Shown in pieces: positions 42,800-50,824 of a stretch of 52,977 nucleotides of DNA (positions within the stretch are counted from its first letter, which is position 1; every line of letters begins with the position of its first letter). The notes beneath the pieces are model-generated. The model had not been told where the DNA came from. It saw only the letters and a list, made by a program, of their open reading frames with translations, and did not search any database. Both the position numbers and the translations under genes were made by a program. This stretch comes from Planctomycetota bacterium (GTDB taxonomy: Bacteria; Planctomycetota; UBA1135; UBA2386): NCBI GenBank assembly GCA_020848735.1, contig JADLHO010000165.1, positions 1 through 52,977 of the forward strand. The letters run 5' to 3'.

Positions 42800-43476
42800 C
42801 GCTCGCCCGTCCGGACCTGATCGTCTTCGACGTCGACGGCACGCTGCACGACGCCTTCGCGTGGTGGGCACCCGTCATCCGGCGCGGCCTCGCGCGCTTC
42901 GCGGAGCTCACCGGGATGGAGCTCGCCATGCCCGACGACCGGACGGCCTGCGCGGTCGTCGGCATGAAGGACGCCGGCGTCTGGGGACCCTTCCTCCCCG
43001 AGGCACAGCGACACCGTTGGCCCGAGCTGCGGGCGGTCGTCTTGCCGATGGAGGTCGAGGAGCTCCACTCCGGCCGCGACTATCTCTTCGCGGGGGTGCG
43101 CGAGCTGCTGGTCCACCTGCGTGGCCTGGGCGTGCCGACGGCGCTCGCGAGCAACTGCCGCCAGACCTACATGGACGCCCAGCGCTTCGGCCAGGGCCTC
43201 GGCGCGCTCACCGACGAGCAGTACTGCCTCGATTCGAACGGTGGCGTGGACAAGACGGGCATGCTGCGCCTCGCGGTGGCGCGCTTCGCCGCAAGGCGCG
43301 GCGTCATGGTGGGGGATCGCGAGCCCGACCTCGAGGCGGCTCGCGCCGCGGGCTTGCCCTTCGTCTGGCGCCGCAACGACCGTTGCGAGCTCGGCGCGGA
43401 GTCCGACGCGGTCTGGGACGGTCGGCCCGAGGAACTCTGCCGGCTGCTCGGTCTCCCGGCGCCGCGAAGGGAATAA
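42796..43476 (+). CDS. HAD-superfamily hydrolase
   Basis: A 226-residue phosphatase-fold protein. Motif I is FDVDGTLHD at about residues 11-19 with the nucleophile aspartate and the acid/base aspartate. Motif II is likely ALASNC near 117-122, motif III is K154 in the DKTGML segment, and motif IV is GDREPD near 171-176. The helical cap lies between I and II. Subclass is phosphoglycolate-phosphatase-like; substrate unknown. The start is GTG 42796, with AGGAGG five bases upstream and a GTGA overlap with the lipoprotein stop. Its own stop region contains TAATCT, which may be a promoter for the next gene. Confidence 0.85.
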   Translation: MTLARPDLIVFDVDGTLHDAFAWWAPVIRRGLARFAELTGMELAMPDDRTACAVVGMKDAGVWGPFLPEAQRHRWPELRAVVLPMEVEELHSGRDYLFAGVRELLVHLRGLGVPTALASNCRQTYMDAQRFGQGLGALTDEQYCLDSNGGVDKTGMLRLAVARFAARRGVMVGDREPDLEAARAAGLPFVWRRNDRCELGAESDAVWDGRPEELCRLLGLPAPRRE

Positions 43477-43576
43477 TCTCCCGCCGGTCGCGCAGGCGGG
43501 CGCTCGCGAGTCGCAAGGGTCCGCCCGGGCGAGATCGCGCGCCACCCGTCGAGCCGAGCTCCAACGACCCACGGCG

Positions 43577-44008
43577 ATGATCCTGCGAGTTGCGATGGAA
43601 GCCTTCTTTCCCCTCATGCTGATCTTCGGCTTCATCATCGCGATCACGCTGATCTCATCGCGATCGAAGGAGCGGCGGGAACGGCTCAGGATCCTCGAAG
43701 ACCAGCTCCGGGCCGGCAATCTCGACGGGGCGGGCCGGCAGCGGGTCGTCGATGAGCTCACCGGTCGCCAGACACCCGCGGGACCGCCACCTCAGGCGAG
43801 TGCGACGCCCCGCCCGTTCAGCGGCTCGGCCCGCTTCGCGTTCGGCATCGGCTGGATGACGATCTTCCTCGGGATCGCATTGCTGATGACGGGCGGCCGT
43901 GACGAGGAGGAGGCGGGGATCATCCTCATCCCCCTCGGCTTCGCCCTGGTGACCCTGCCGATCGCGCTGCGCGAACTCGAGAGCGACCGTCGCCAGCGGC
44001 GGGCCTAG
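43577..44008 (+). CDS. Small membrane protein, function unknown
   Basis: A 143-residue protein with three predicted transmembrane helices: about 8-26 (EAFFPLMLIFGFIIAITLI), about 88-105 (FGIGWMTIFLGIALLMTG) and about 113-130 (GIILIPLGFALVTLPIAL). Between the first two lies a charged cytoplasmic-looking stretch (SKERRERLRILEDQLRAGNLD) and a Pro-rich linker. The style is of shape or stress-related small membrane proteins, but I cannot name a family. ATG 43577 is used; ATG 43595 is an equally plausible start. It follows the HAD gene after 100 bases. Confidence 0.65.
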   Translation: MILRVAMEAFFPLMLIFGFIIAITLISSRSKERRERLRILEDQLRAGNLDGAGRQRVVDELTGRQTPAGPPPQASATPRPFSGSARFAFGIGWMTIFLGIALLMTGGRDEEEAGIILIPLGFALVTLPIALRELESDRRQRRA

Positions 44009-44023
44009 TTCGCGGCGCGGGGC

Positions 44024-44029
44024 TAGGAT
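44024..44029 (+). promoter_or_regulatory. Putative -10 element before the XdhC gene
   Basis: TAGGAT followed by CCCCGG, 13 bases before the ATG at 44043. The similar word CATGAT followed by CCCCGG precedes the next gene. Confidence 0.35.
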
Positions 44030-44042
44030 CCCCGGCCTCGCG

Positions 44043-44987
44043 ATGACCGACATCTTCGAAGAAGTCGTACGCCTGCGTCGCGCCGGCATCCCTGCCGCCC
44101 TCGCGACGATCGTCGCGACGCGCGGCTCGACTCCCGGTCGCGAGACGATGCGCCTGCTCGTCCTCGAGGACGGGACCTTCCTCGGCACCGTCGGCGGCGG
44201 TTGCCTCGAGGCGGAGGTCTACGACACCGCGCGTGAGGTGCTGCGCAGCGAGCAGCCGCGCTCGCTGCAGTTCCGGCTCACGGAACACGACTCGCCGGAC
44301 TCGGGTCTGCTATGCGGAGGTGAGGTGACGGTCTTCGTCGAGCCGATCACCACGCCGACGCTGTGGATCTTCGGCGGCGGCCACGTGAGCAAGGCGCTGT
44401 GCAGCGTCGCGACGATGGCCGGGTTCCGCGTCACGGTCTGCGACGAACGCGAGAGCTACGCGCACGCGGCGCGCTTCCCGGAGGCGGCCGAGACGCTGGC
44501 CCAGGAGTACCGCGCCGCCGTGGCGGCGATGCCGCTGCGCGCCAACAGCTACGTCGTGATCGTCACGCGCGGGCACAAGGAGGACGGGGTCGTGCTCGAG
44601 GCGCTCGCCGAGCGCTGGCGGCGGGGCGAGCGTGCGAAGTTCCTCGGGATGATCGGATCGAAGACGAAGCGCGCGGTGCTCTTCCGCCACCTGCGGGAGC
44701 GGGGCACGGCGGAGGACGCGTTCCTCGCGAGCGTGCGGAGCCCCGTCGGTCTCTGCATCGGGGCCCGCAGCCACGAGGAGATCGCGGTGGCCGTGGTCGG
44801 CGAACTCATCGCCGTCCGCCGCACCGGCGTGGATGCCGCCGCGGCCTGGAAGCAGCGGCGCCGCAGCCAGGCCGTCCTGGAGCCCAGCGACGAAGCGCCG
44901 GTCGATCTCGACGGCGGGCCGGAGCCGGAGTCGCCACCGGCGGGCGTGGAGCCACGGGCTCGGGGTGGCGTGAGCCCCGGCGCCTGA
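44043..44987 (+). CDS. XdhC/CoxI-family molybdoenzyme maturation protein
   Basis: A 314-residue cytoplasmic protein of the XdhC family, which delivers sulfurated molybdenum cofactor to xanthine-dehydrogenase-type enzymes. The N-terminal XdhC/CoxI domain shows GSTPGRETMRLLV and GTVGGGCLEAEV. A Rossmann domain follows, with LWIFGGGHVSKAL near 103-115, MIGSKTKRAVLFRHL near 206-220, and the late GLCIGARSHEEIAVAVVGELI. The last 55 residues are polar and lack family similarity. No xanthine dehydrogenase subunits are in the window, so its partner is elsewhere. Likely monocistronic. Confidence 0.92.
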   Translation: MTDIFEEVVRLRRAGIPAALATIVATRGSTPGRETMRLLVLEDGTFLGTVGGGCLEAEVYDTAREVLRSEQPRSLQFRLTEHDSPDSGLLCGGEVTVFVEPITTPTLWIFGGGHVSKALCSVATMAGFRVTVCDERESYAHAARFPEAAETLAQEYRAAVAAMPLRANSYVVIVTRGHKEDGVVLEALAERWRRGERAKFLGMIGSKTKRAVLFRHLRERGTAEDAFLASVRSPVGLCIGARSHEEIAVAVVGELIAVRRTGVDAAAAWKQRRRSQAVLEPSDEAPVDLDGGPEPESPPAGVEPRARGGVSPGA

Positions 44988-45008
44988 ACCGCCCGAGGAG
45001 CGCCTGCG

Positions 45009-45037
45009 TTGCGGGTCCCCTGGGCCGCTGGCATGAT
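45009..45037 (+). promoter_or_regulatory. Sigma-70-like promoter of the TPR/acyltransferase pair
   Basis: TTGCGG (45009-45014) and CATGAT (45032-45037) are 17 bases apart, 35 bases before the ATG at 45073. The -35 word equals that of the HD-hydrolase promoter. Confidence 0.45.
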
Positions 45038-45072
45038 CCCCGGCCCCCTCGAAGTCGGCTCCACCCTCGCCC

Positions 45073-46125
45073 ATGAACATCCGTCCCGTCTTGGCGGCGG
45101 CCCTCGCCGTGGCCGCCCTCGCCGCTGCAGCGTCGGCTCAGAAGGACCGCATCCTCCTCGTCGACGGCAAGTCCATCGATGACTGCGCGATCACGAGCTT
45201 CGACCTCCGCAAGGTCGAGTACCGCGCGAAGGGCTCGGTGGCGACCGTCGAGTCGGACCTGGTCGCCGACCTGGTCGTCGAGAAGGCCCGTGACGTCTTC
45301 CGCCGCGGTCATGCCGCCGCCACCAGCCCGGACGGTCCCGGTCTCTTCCTCGCTGCGGCGCGCGAGCAGAAGGACAAGTTCCTCGCGCAGTTCGGATTCG
45401 CCGAGGCCGCGAAGCTCCTGATCGAGCGCGGCGAGTTCGCGGATGCGTTCGGTGCCCTCGAGGAGCTCGCGACCGCGAATCCCGACAGCGGTTTCGTCCC
45501 GATGCTCTACCGGGTGAAGGCCGAGTACTACATCTCGCAGGGCAAGGCCAAGGCCGGCGACGCAGCCTCGGTGGCGAAGAAGTACGAAGAGGCGGCCGGC
45601 TCGCAGGGCTACCCGCGCGGCTTCCAGATCGAGGCGCGCTACTACGTGCTGATGGCTCAGGCCGTCGCCGGCGCCGTCGATGCCAACAAGCTCCGCCGCG
45701 ATCTCGAGGTGCTGGCCGGTGAGGCCGCGGCCTACGCGAACATCGCCGATCGTTGCCGCATGACCATCGCGGACAGCCTCCTCGAGGAGAAGAAGCCAGA
45801 CGAGGCCGAGAAGTTCCTCAAGGAGCTGCTCGCGAAGGCCTACCTCGAGCCGGCCACGCTCGCGTCGGCGATGAACGGCATGGGCAAGGTCCACTTCGCG
45901 CGCGGCACGCCCGAGAACAAGGACGCGTACCGTGAGGCACTGCTCTCCTTCCTGCGCGTGGTGATCGAGGCTCCGAAGGCGCAGCCGGGAGTGACCGCCG
46001 AGTCCCTCTACCTCGGTGCCCAGGCCGCCGAGAAGTGGGGTGGGCCCGATGCGGCGACCATGTCGCGTCGCCTCAACTACATGTTGAACCGCGACTACCC
46101 GGACAACCCGTGGAGCAAGCGCTGA
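45073..46125 (+). CDS. Exported TPR-like repeat protein
   Basis: A 350-residue protein with a signal peptide (residues 1-22, cleaved after ASAQ). Residues 25-75 form a small beta domain (ILLVDGKSIDDCAITSFDL) resembling planctomycete domains that precede TPR arrays. From about 95 onward it is helical, with TPR-like pairs around FAEAAKLLIERGEFADAFGAL, FQIEARYYVLMAQAVAG and IADSLLEEKKPDEAEKFL. Such periplasmic helical-repeat proteins usually scaffold other envelope proteins. Its last 16 bases overlap the acyltransferase gene in another frame, so the two are cotranscribed. No Shine-Dalgarno site is visible. Confidence 0.8.
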   Translation: MNIRPVLAAALAVAALAAAASAQKDRILLVDGKSIDDCAITSFDLRKVEYRAKGSVATVESDLVADLVVEKARDVFRRGHAAATSPDGPGLFLAAAREQKDKFLAQFGFAEAAKLLIERGEFADAFGALEELATANPDSGFVPMLYRVKAEYYISQGKAKAGDAASVAKKYEEAAGSQGYPRGFQIEARYYVLMAQAVAGAVDANKLRRDLEVLAGEAAAYANIADRCRMTIADSLLEEKKPDEAEKFLKELLAKAYLEPATLASAMNGMGKVHFARGTPENKDAYREALLSFLRVVIEAPKAQPGVTAESLYLGAQAAEKWGGPDAATMSRRLNYMLNRDYPDNPWSKR

Positions 46126-46856
46126 AGGACGCGCGCGGCGAGGGCAAGGCAAGCGCCACGAAGTTCCTCGCCGAGCGTCCGGCCGGCTGGTTGAACCGCA
46201 TCAGCTTCCGCCTGCTGCATGCGGGTTCCTGGCTCGTCGCGAAGCTCTACTTCCGCCTGCGCGTCGAGAACGCGCCGAAGCTGAGCGGGCCCTTCGTCGT
46301 CGTCGCGAACCACTCCTCGTTCCTCGACCCCGTGTTGCTCGCGGTGTCGATGTCGCAACGGGTCTGCTACCTGATGACGGTGCTGCACTTCCGCAGCGCC
46401 TTCCTCGGCTGGTTCTATCGCTGGAACCGCGCGATCCCGGTCGAGATGCGCGGGTCGAACCGCGAGCCCTTGCGCGTCGCGCGCACGGTGCTCGAACGCG
46501 GTGAGGTGCTCGGGATCTTCCCCGAGGGTGGCCTGAGTCGGGACGGCGAGATGTTGCTCGGCAGTCCTGGCGCCGTCTCCCTCGTGCTGAACAACGACGT
46601 GCCGATCGTCGCGGTGCACATCGACGGCGCCTTCGCCGCGTTCCCCGCCGGCGGCTGGCCCAGGCCCCGCAAGGTCACGGTCCGCTTCGCCGATCCGGTG
46701 CGCATCGACGAACTCCTCGGCGAGGCAGCGGCGCAGGACCGCCGGCAGCGACTGCGCCTCGCGACGCGCGCGATCATGGATCGCATCGCGACGACCGGGG
46801 GCGTGCGATCGCGCGAGAGCTGGCTCGAAGCCCGGGCCCTCGCGATGCATGACTGA
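46110..46856 (+). CDS. PlsC-like 1-acyl-glycerol-3-phosphate acyltransferase
   Basis: A 248-residue membrane-associated acyltransferase of the PlsC family, which adds the second fatty acid in phosphatidate synthesis or acylates related lipids. The catalytic HX4D motif is in NHSSFLDP near residues 69-76. The substrate-binding FPEGGLSRDG lies near 138-147, and PIVAVHIDGAF is the usual third block. I use GTG 46110, the first in-frame start, overlapping the TPR gene by 16 bases; a TTG at about codon 28 is an alternative. No Shine-Dalgarno site is seen, so coupling to the TPR gene is likely. Confidence 0.87.
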   Translation: MEQALKDARGEGKASATKFLAERPAGWLNRISFRLLHAGSWLVAKLYFRLRVENAPKLSGPFVVVANHSSFLDPVLLAVSMSQRVCYLMTVLHFRSAFLGWFYRWNRAIPVEMRGSNREPLRVARTVLERGEVLGIFPEGGLSRDGEMLLGSPGAVSLVLNNDVPIVAVHIDGAFAAFPAGGWPRPRKVTVRFADPVRIDELLGEAAAQDRRQRLRLATRAIMDRIATTGGVRSRESWLEARALAMHD

Positions 46857-46981
46857 AGCGCTCCCGACCTTGGCGTTCCGGAAGCGAAACGTCGCGCGTC
46901 GGCGGGCACTCGTCCGGGGCGGGGTTGCACGCGGCACGCACCTTGCCTGCGGCGCCGCCTCGCCCAGCGCCCGGCGCGGCC

Positions 46982-46987
46982 TATCCT
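46982..46987 (+). promoter_or_regulatory. Putative -10 element of the ABC-cytochrome operon
   Basis: TATCCT followed by CGCCC, 47 bases before the ATG at 47035. The 178 bases between the acyltransferase stop and 47035 hold no other clear feature; no Fur-box-like inverted repeat was seen. Confidence 0.3.
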
Positions 46988-47034
46988 CGCCCTTTCTCCC
47001 GAGTCCCGTGCGGTTCGCCGAAGCCCTCGATCCC

Positions 47035-48084
47035 ATGTCCCGAATCCTGCGCTCGTGCGGCGCCCTCGTCGCATTCCTCGTCCCCGCGTGCTCCGGCAAG
47101 GAAGGCGCCACGCCCAGGCTCGAGGCGAGCCTCTATGTCGCCCTCGACCAGGAACACAGCGAGGCGCTCGTCGACCTCTTCACGAAGGAGAGCGGCATCG
47201 CGGTGAAGGCGCGCTTCGACAACGAAGCGCAGAAGACGGTGGGCCTCGTCAACAACCTCATCGAGGAGTCGAGCCGCCCGATCTGCGACGTGTTCTGGAA
47301 CAACGAGCTCGCGCACACGGTGAGGCTCGCGCAGAAGGGCCTCCTCGAGCCCTACGTCTCGCCGGCCGCGGCCAGGATCCCCTCGCAATGGCGTGATGCC
47401 ACCGGACTCTGGGCGGGCTTCGCGGCGCGCGCGCGCGTGATCATCGTCAACACGAAGCGCATGGGCACCGACCCCGCGGGCTGGCCGAAGTCGATCCACG
47501 ATTTCGCCGACCCGAAGTGGAAGGGGAACTGCGCGATCGCCCGACCTCTGACCGGCACGACGCTGACGCACTTCACCGCGCTCCACGAGGCCATGGGCGC
47601 CGAGGCCTTCGGGAACTGGCTCGATGCGCTGAGTGCGAACGAGGTGCGCTGGCTGCAGAGCAACGGCGCCACGATGCGGGAGACGAGCAAGGACGACGGC
47701 GACCTGCTCTTCGCGTTGACGGACACCGACGACTACCACGTCGCCCTCCAGAAGGGCCTCAGCGTGGGCTGCGTGTTCCCCGATCAGCAGGAGGGCGGTC
47801 TCGGCACGATGCTGATCCCCAACTCGGTCGCGCTCGTGAAAGGTGGTCCGAATCCCGAGGCCGGCCGCAAGCTGATCGACTTCGTGGTGTCTGAGCGGGT
47901 CGAGGCCCTGCTCGCCGCGGCCAAGTCGGCGCAGATCCCGCTGCGGGACGGGGTCGTGGGGCCCGCGGCGCCGTCGATCCTCCCGATCGACCGGTTCCGA
48001 CCGATGGTCTGGGATCCTGCGAAGGTCGCCGCCGCGCTGGAGGCGCGGAGCGCGGAGTTCGCCAGGCGCTTCGGCGGCGGGTGA
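47035..48084 (+). CDS. ABC transporter substrate-binding lipoprotein, ferric-iron (FbpA) type
   Basis: A 349-residue lipoprotein; the lipobox VPAC lies near residues 16-19. It has the type-II binding protein fold of the FbpA/AfuA group: LYVALDQEHSEALVDLFTKES, CDVFWNNE near 84-91, GLWAGFAARARVIIVNTKRM, WKGNCAIARPLTGTTLTHF, and LTDTDDYHVALQKG. The GTMLIPNSVALVKGGPNPEAGRKLIDFV C-terminal phrase is normal. Ferric-binding relatives usually carry a YY pair as ligands; here that place reads DTDDYH with a single tyrosine, so the ligand may be something else. First gene of an operon with permease (24-base gap), ATPase, cytochrome and HEAT lipoprotein. Confidence 0.88.
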   Translation: MSRILRSCGALVAFLVPACSGKEGATPRLEASLYVALDQEHSEALVDLFTKESGIAVKARFDNEAQKTVGLVNNLIEESSRPICDVFWNNELAHTVRLAQKGLLEPYVSPAAARIPSQWRDATGLWAGFAARARVIIVNTKRMGTDPAGWPKSIHDFADPKWKGNCAIARPLTGTTLTHFTALHEAMGAEAFGNWLDALSANEVRWLQSNGATMRETSKDDGDLLFALTDTDDYHVALQKGLSVGCVFPDQQEGGLGTMLIPNSVALVKGGPNPEAGRKLIDFVVSERVEALLAAAKSAQIPLRDGVVGPAAPSILPIDRFRPMVWDPAKVAAALEARSAEFARRFGGG

Positions 48085-48108
48085 GGGGCGGGAGCCCGGA
48101 CGGAGCGC

Positions 48109-49746
48109 ATGCAAACCGCGGCAGGAGCACCGACACGCCTCGCGCGCATCGCCGCGGCCTTGCCCGCCGGCCTCGCCGTCGGCTTCGTCCTGCTCTTCGT
48201 GATCGCGCCGCTCGTCGCGATGCTCCGCGAGACGGTCGTCGGACCTGACGGCTTCACGCTCTCGGCCTGGTCCCAGGTGCTCGGTTCCTCGCTCGACCGC
48301 GCCCAGCTGCTCCGCTCGATGGAGCTCGGCGCCGCGTCCTGCGCCCTGGCCTTCGTCTTCGGCTTCGGCCACGCCTGGCTGACCGAGCGCACGGACCTGC
48401 CGCTCGGTGCCGTGCTCGGACCGCTCGGCATCGCCCCGCTCGTCGTGCCGCCGATCCTCGTCGCGATGGGCTTCGCCGACTTCATCGATGCGTCGGGGTT
48501 CTGGGTCTGCGTGTTCCTGCTCGGCACGAGCTACGCGCCCTTCGTCGCCGTCATGACGGCGCGCGGGCTCCGCGGGATCGACGGCCGGGCCTACGAGGCG
48601 GCGCTCGTGGCGCGGGGTCGCGGCCCCGCCGAGCGCATGCTGTTCCGCACGATCCGCCCCGAGATCGCCGCGGGGCTGCTCTTCGCGTTCGTCTTCGTCA
48701 TCAGCGAGCACGGCGTGCCCGAGTTCCTGACCGTGAAGGGCAAGACCTGGCACACCTATGCCGAGGGCGTCTTCGCGCGGTGGACGCGCCGCGCGACGGG
48801 CACGACGCACGAGGAGCTCGTCGGTCCGATCGTGACCGCGTTGCCGCTCGTCGTCGTGATCGTGGTGGCCCTGCTCGTGGCGTTGCGGTTGCGTGCGCAG
48901 AGCGAGCTCCGCACCGACTTCCGTCCGTTGCCCCAGCGGCGGCTCGGCCGCTGGCGCATCCCGGCACTGCTGCTGCCGTTGACGTACCTCGCGTGCGGCG
49001 TCGGCGTGCCGGTCGTGGTGATGCTGCGATGGGCCCTCGGCTCGACGCAGCGGATCGAGCCGATGTCCCTCGACCGGCTCCGGCGCAACTTCCGCGGCGC
49101 GATCGATCAGGCCGGCGACGACCTGGCCTACACGATCCTGCTCGCCCTCTGCGCCACGCTGCTCCTGCTCGCGGTCGCCGCACCGCTCGCACGCCTCGCG
49201 CGCAACCGGGCGCGCGGGGTGGAGCTCGTCACCATCCTGCCCATCGCCGTGCCCGCCATCCTGCTCGCGATCGGCTTCGTGCACGTGTTCAACAGCCGCG
49301 TCGCCGGCGACCTGTACGGGAACCTCGGCTTCGACTTCTACGACTCGATGGGAGTCGTCGTGTGCGCCTACGCCGCGCGCTTCCTCCCCTTCGGCGTGCT
49401 CACGCTTGCGACCGCGTTGCGTCGCCAACCGCGCGCGCTCGACGAAGCCACGGCGCTCGCCGGGCGCAGCGGTCTCGCGACGTTCCTCGCGATCCGTCTG
49501 CCCCTGCTCCTGCCCGTGATGGGATCCGTGGCGTGTCTCGTCTTCGTCCTCGCGCTGCGCGAGCTCGACGTCGCCGTGGTCCTGCCCGCGGGCAACGGTA
49601 CCGTCGTTCGCCGCCTCTCCAACATCGTGCACTTCGGCGGCGAGGACCAGGGCGGCGCGCTCGCGCTGATGCTCCTCTTCGTCGCCTGCGCGCTCCCGCT
49701 CCTCGCCGTGATCCTCACCGGTCGCAAGCTGCGATCGCTGTCGTGA
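48109..49746 (+). CDS. ABC transporter permease, double MetI-domain (FbpB type)
   Basis: A 545-residue inner-membrane permease containing two binding-protein-dependent transport domains in one chain, as in FbpB/SfuB and ThiP. About twelve transmembrane helices are visible. Each half has an EAA coupling loop: AYEAALVARGRGPAERMLFRTI near 163-184 and ALDEATALAGRSGLATFLAIRLPLLLP near 443-469. The duplicated architecture is characteristic of ferric-iron and thiamine importers. The gene lies 24 bases after the binding protein and 28 before the ATPase. Confidence 0.92.
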   Translation: MQTAAGAPTRLARIAAALPAGLAVGFVLLFVIAPLVAMLRETVVGPDGFTLSAWSQVLGSSLDRAQLLRSMELGAASCALAFVFGFGHAWLTERTDLPLGAVLGPLGIAPLVVPPILVAMGFADFIDASGFWVCVFLLGTSYAPFVAVMTARGLRGIDGRAYEAALVARGRGPAERMLFRTIRPEIAAGLLFAFVFVISEHGVPEFLTVKGKTWHTYAEGVFARWTRRATGTTHEELVGPIVTALPLVVVIVVALLVALRLRAQSELRTDFRPLPQRRLGRWRIPALLLPLTYLACGVGVPVVVMLRWALGSTQRIEPMSLDRLRRNFRGAIDQAGDDLAYTILLALCATLLLLAVAAPLARLARNRARGVELVTILPIAVPAILLAIGFVHVFNSRVAGDLYGNLGFDFYDSMGVVVCAYAARFLPFGVLTLATALRRQPRALDEATALAGRSGLATFLAIRLPLLLPVMGSVACLVFVLALRELDVAVVLPAGNGTVVRRLSNIVHFGGEDQGGALALMLLFVACALPLLAVILTGRKLRSLS

Positions 49747-49774
49747 TCGCGATCCCCGGCACCCGGAACCGCCC

Positions 49775-50824
49775 ATGCAGAGCGTCGTCGTCGAAGACCT
49801 GTGCCTGAACCGGCCGCGCGGTGGGTTCCGTCTCGGCCCGCTCTCCCTGCATCTCGCGGCGGGGAGTCGCACCGCGCTCGTCGGCGCCTCGGGCTCCGGC
49901 AAGACGACCTTGCTCCGCTGCATCGCGGGTCTCGAGTCGCCGCAGACCGGGCGGATCGCGATCGGCGAACGAACGGTGGCGGACGGGGCGCGGCAGCTCG
50001 TCGCACCCGCGGCGCGTCGGCTCGGCGTCGTGTTCCAGGACGGTGCGCTCTGGCCCCATCTCGACGCGGTCGCACACCTGCGCTTCGTGAGGCCGGAGCT
50101 GACGCGCGCCGCGGCCCTCGAGCAGCTCGCGCGGGTCGGGCTCGCCGATCGCGCCACGCGCAAGCCGGCGCAGCTCTCGGGTGGTGAGGCGCAACGTCTC
50201 GCCCTCGCCCGCGCGCTCGCGGCCGACCCCCAGGTCCTCCTCCTCGACGAACCGCTCGGCGCCGTCGACGTGCACCTGCGCGACGGTCTCGCGCTGCTCG
50301 TCCGCACGCTCGCGATCGAGAGTTCGCTCACCGTCATCGTCGTGACCCACGACCGCGACGAGGCGCTCGCGATGGCGGAGGACCTCGTCGTGATGGATCA
50401 GGGCAGCATCGTCGAGCACGGCCCCGCGGCGGAGCTCGTGCGCCAACCGCGGCGTGCCTTCACCGCCCGCTTCCTGGGGCGTGCGGCCTGTCTGCCGATC
50501 CGGCGCGACGAGCGCGGCGAGGCGCGCAGCGCGCTCGGGCCCGTCCCGCTGCCGCGCGACGCCGACGTCGCGGCCTGGTCCCACGTCGTTCTGCCGGGTG
50601 ATCTCGAACTCGACGAGCCGGCGACGGCGGCTGCCCTCCGCGCGCGCGTCCTCCACGTGCGCTTCGATGCGCTGCGGGGCACGACCGCGGTGCTGGCGAT
50701 CGACGGCCAGCCCGTGCACGTCGCCTGCGGCGACGCGGTGCGCGCCGGTGATGAACTCCCGCTCCGCGTGCGCGGTGCGCCGCGCATCCTGCCGGCGACC
50801 GGCGTGGCCGAGGAACTGCGATGA
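49775..50824 (+). CDS. ABC transporter ATP-binding protein (FbpC/PotA type)
   Basis: A 349-residue ATPase. Walker A GASGSGKTT lies at 37-45, signature LSGGEAQRLALARAL at 134-148, and Walker B VLLLDEPLGAVD at 154-165, with the H-loop in VVTHDRDEA. The last 100 residues form a TOBE-like beta domain, as in the iron, sulfate and polyamine importer ATPases. It powers the neighbouring permease. Its stop overlaps the cytochrome start (ATGA), so the redox protein is translated with the transporter. Confidence 0.93.
   Translation: MQSVVVEDLCLNRPRGGFRLGPLSLHLAAGSRTALVGASGSGKTTLLRCIAGLESPQTGRIAIGERTVADGARQLVAPAARRLGVVFQDGALWPHLDAVAHLRFVRPELTRAAALEQLARVGLADRATRKPAQLSGGEAQRLALARALAADPQVLLLDEPLGAVDVHLRDGLALLVRTLAIESSLTVIVVTHDRDEALAMAEDLVVMDQGSIVEHGPAAELVRQPRRAFTARFLGRAACLPIRRDERGEARSALGPVPLPRDADVAAWSHVVLPGDLELDEPATAAALRARVLHVRFDALRGTTAVLAIDGQPVHVACGDAVRAGDELPLRVRGAPRILPATGVAEELR

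Noticed and set aside
43474..43479. TAATCT as a promoter for the small membrane protein
   Set aside because: It overlaps the HAD stop and is about 100 bases from the next ATG, with no -35 word; evidence is too weak to list.
46857..47034. Fur-type operator before the ABC-cytochrome operon
   Set aside because: No AT-rich inverted repeat resembling a Fur box was visible in this GC-rich stretch.
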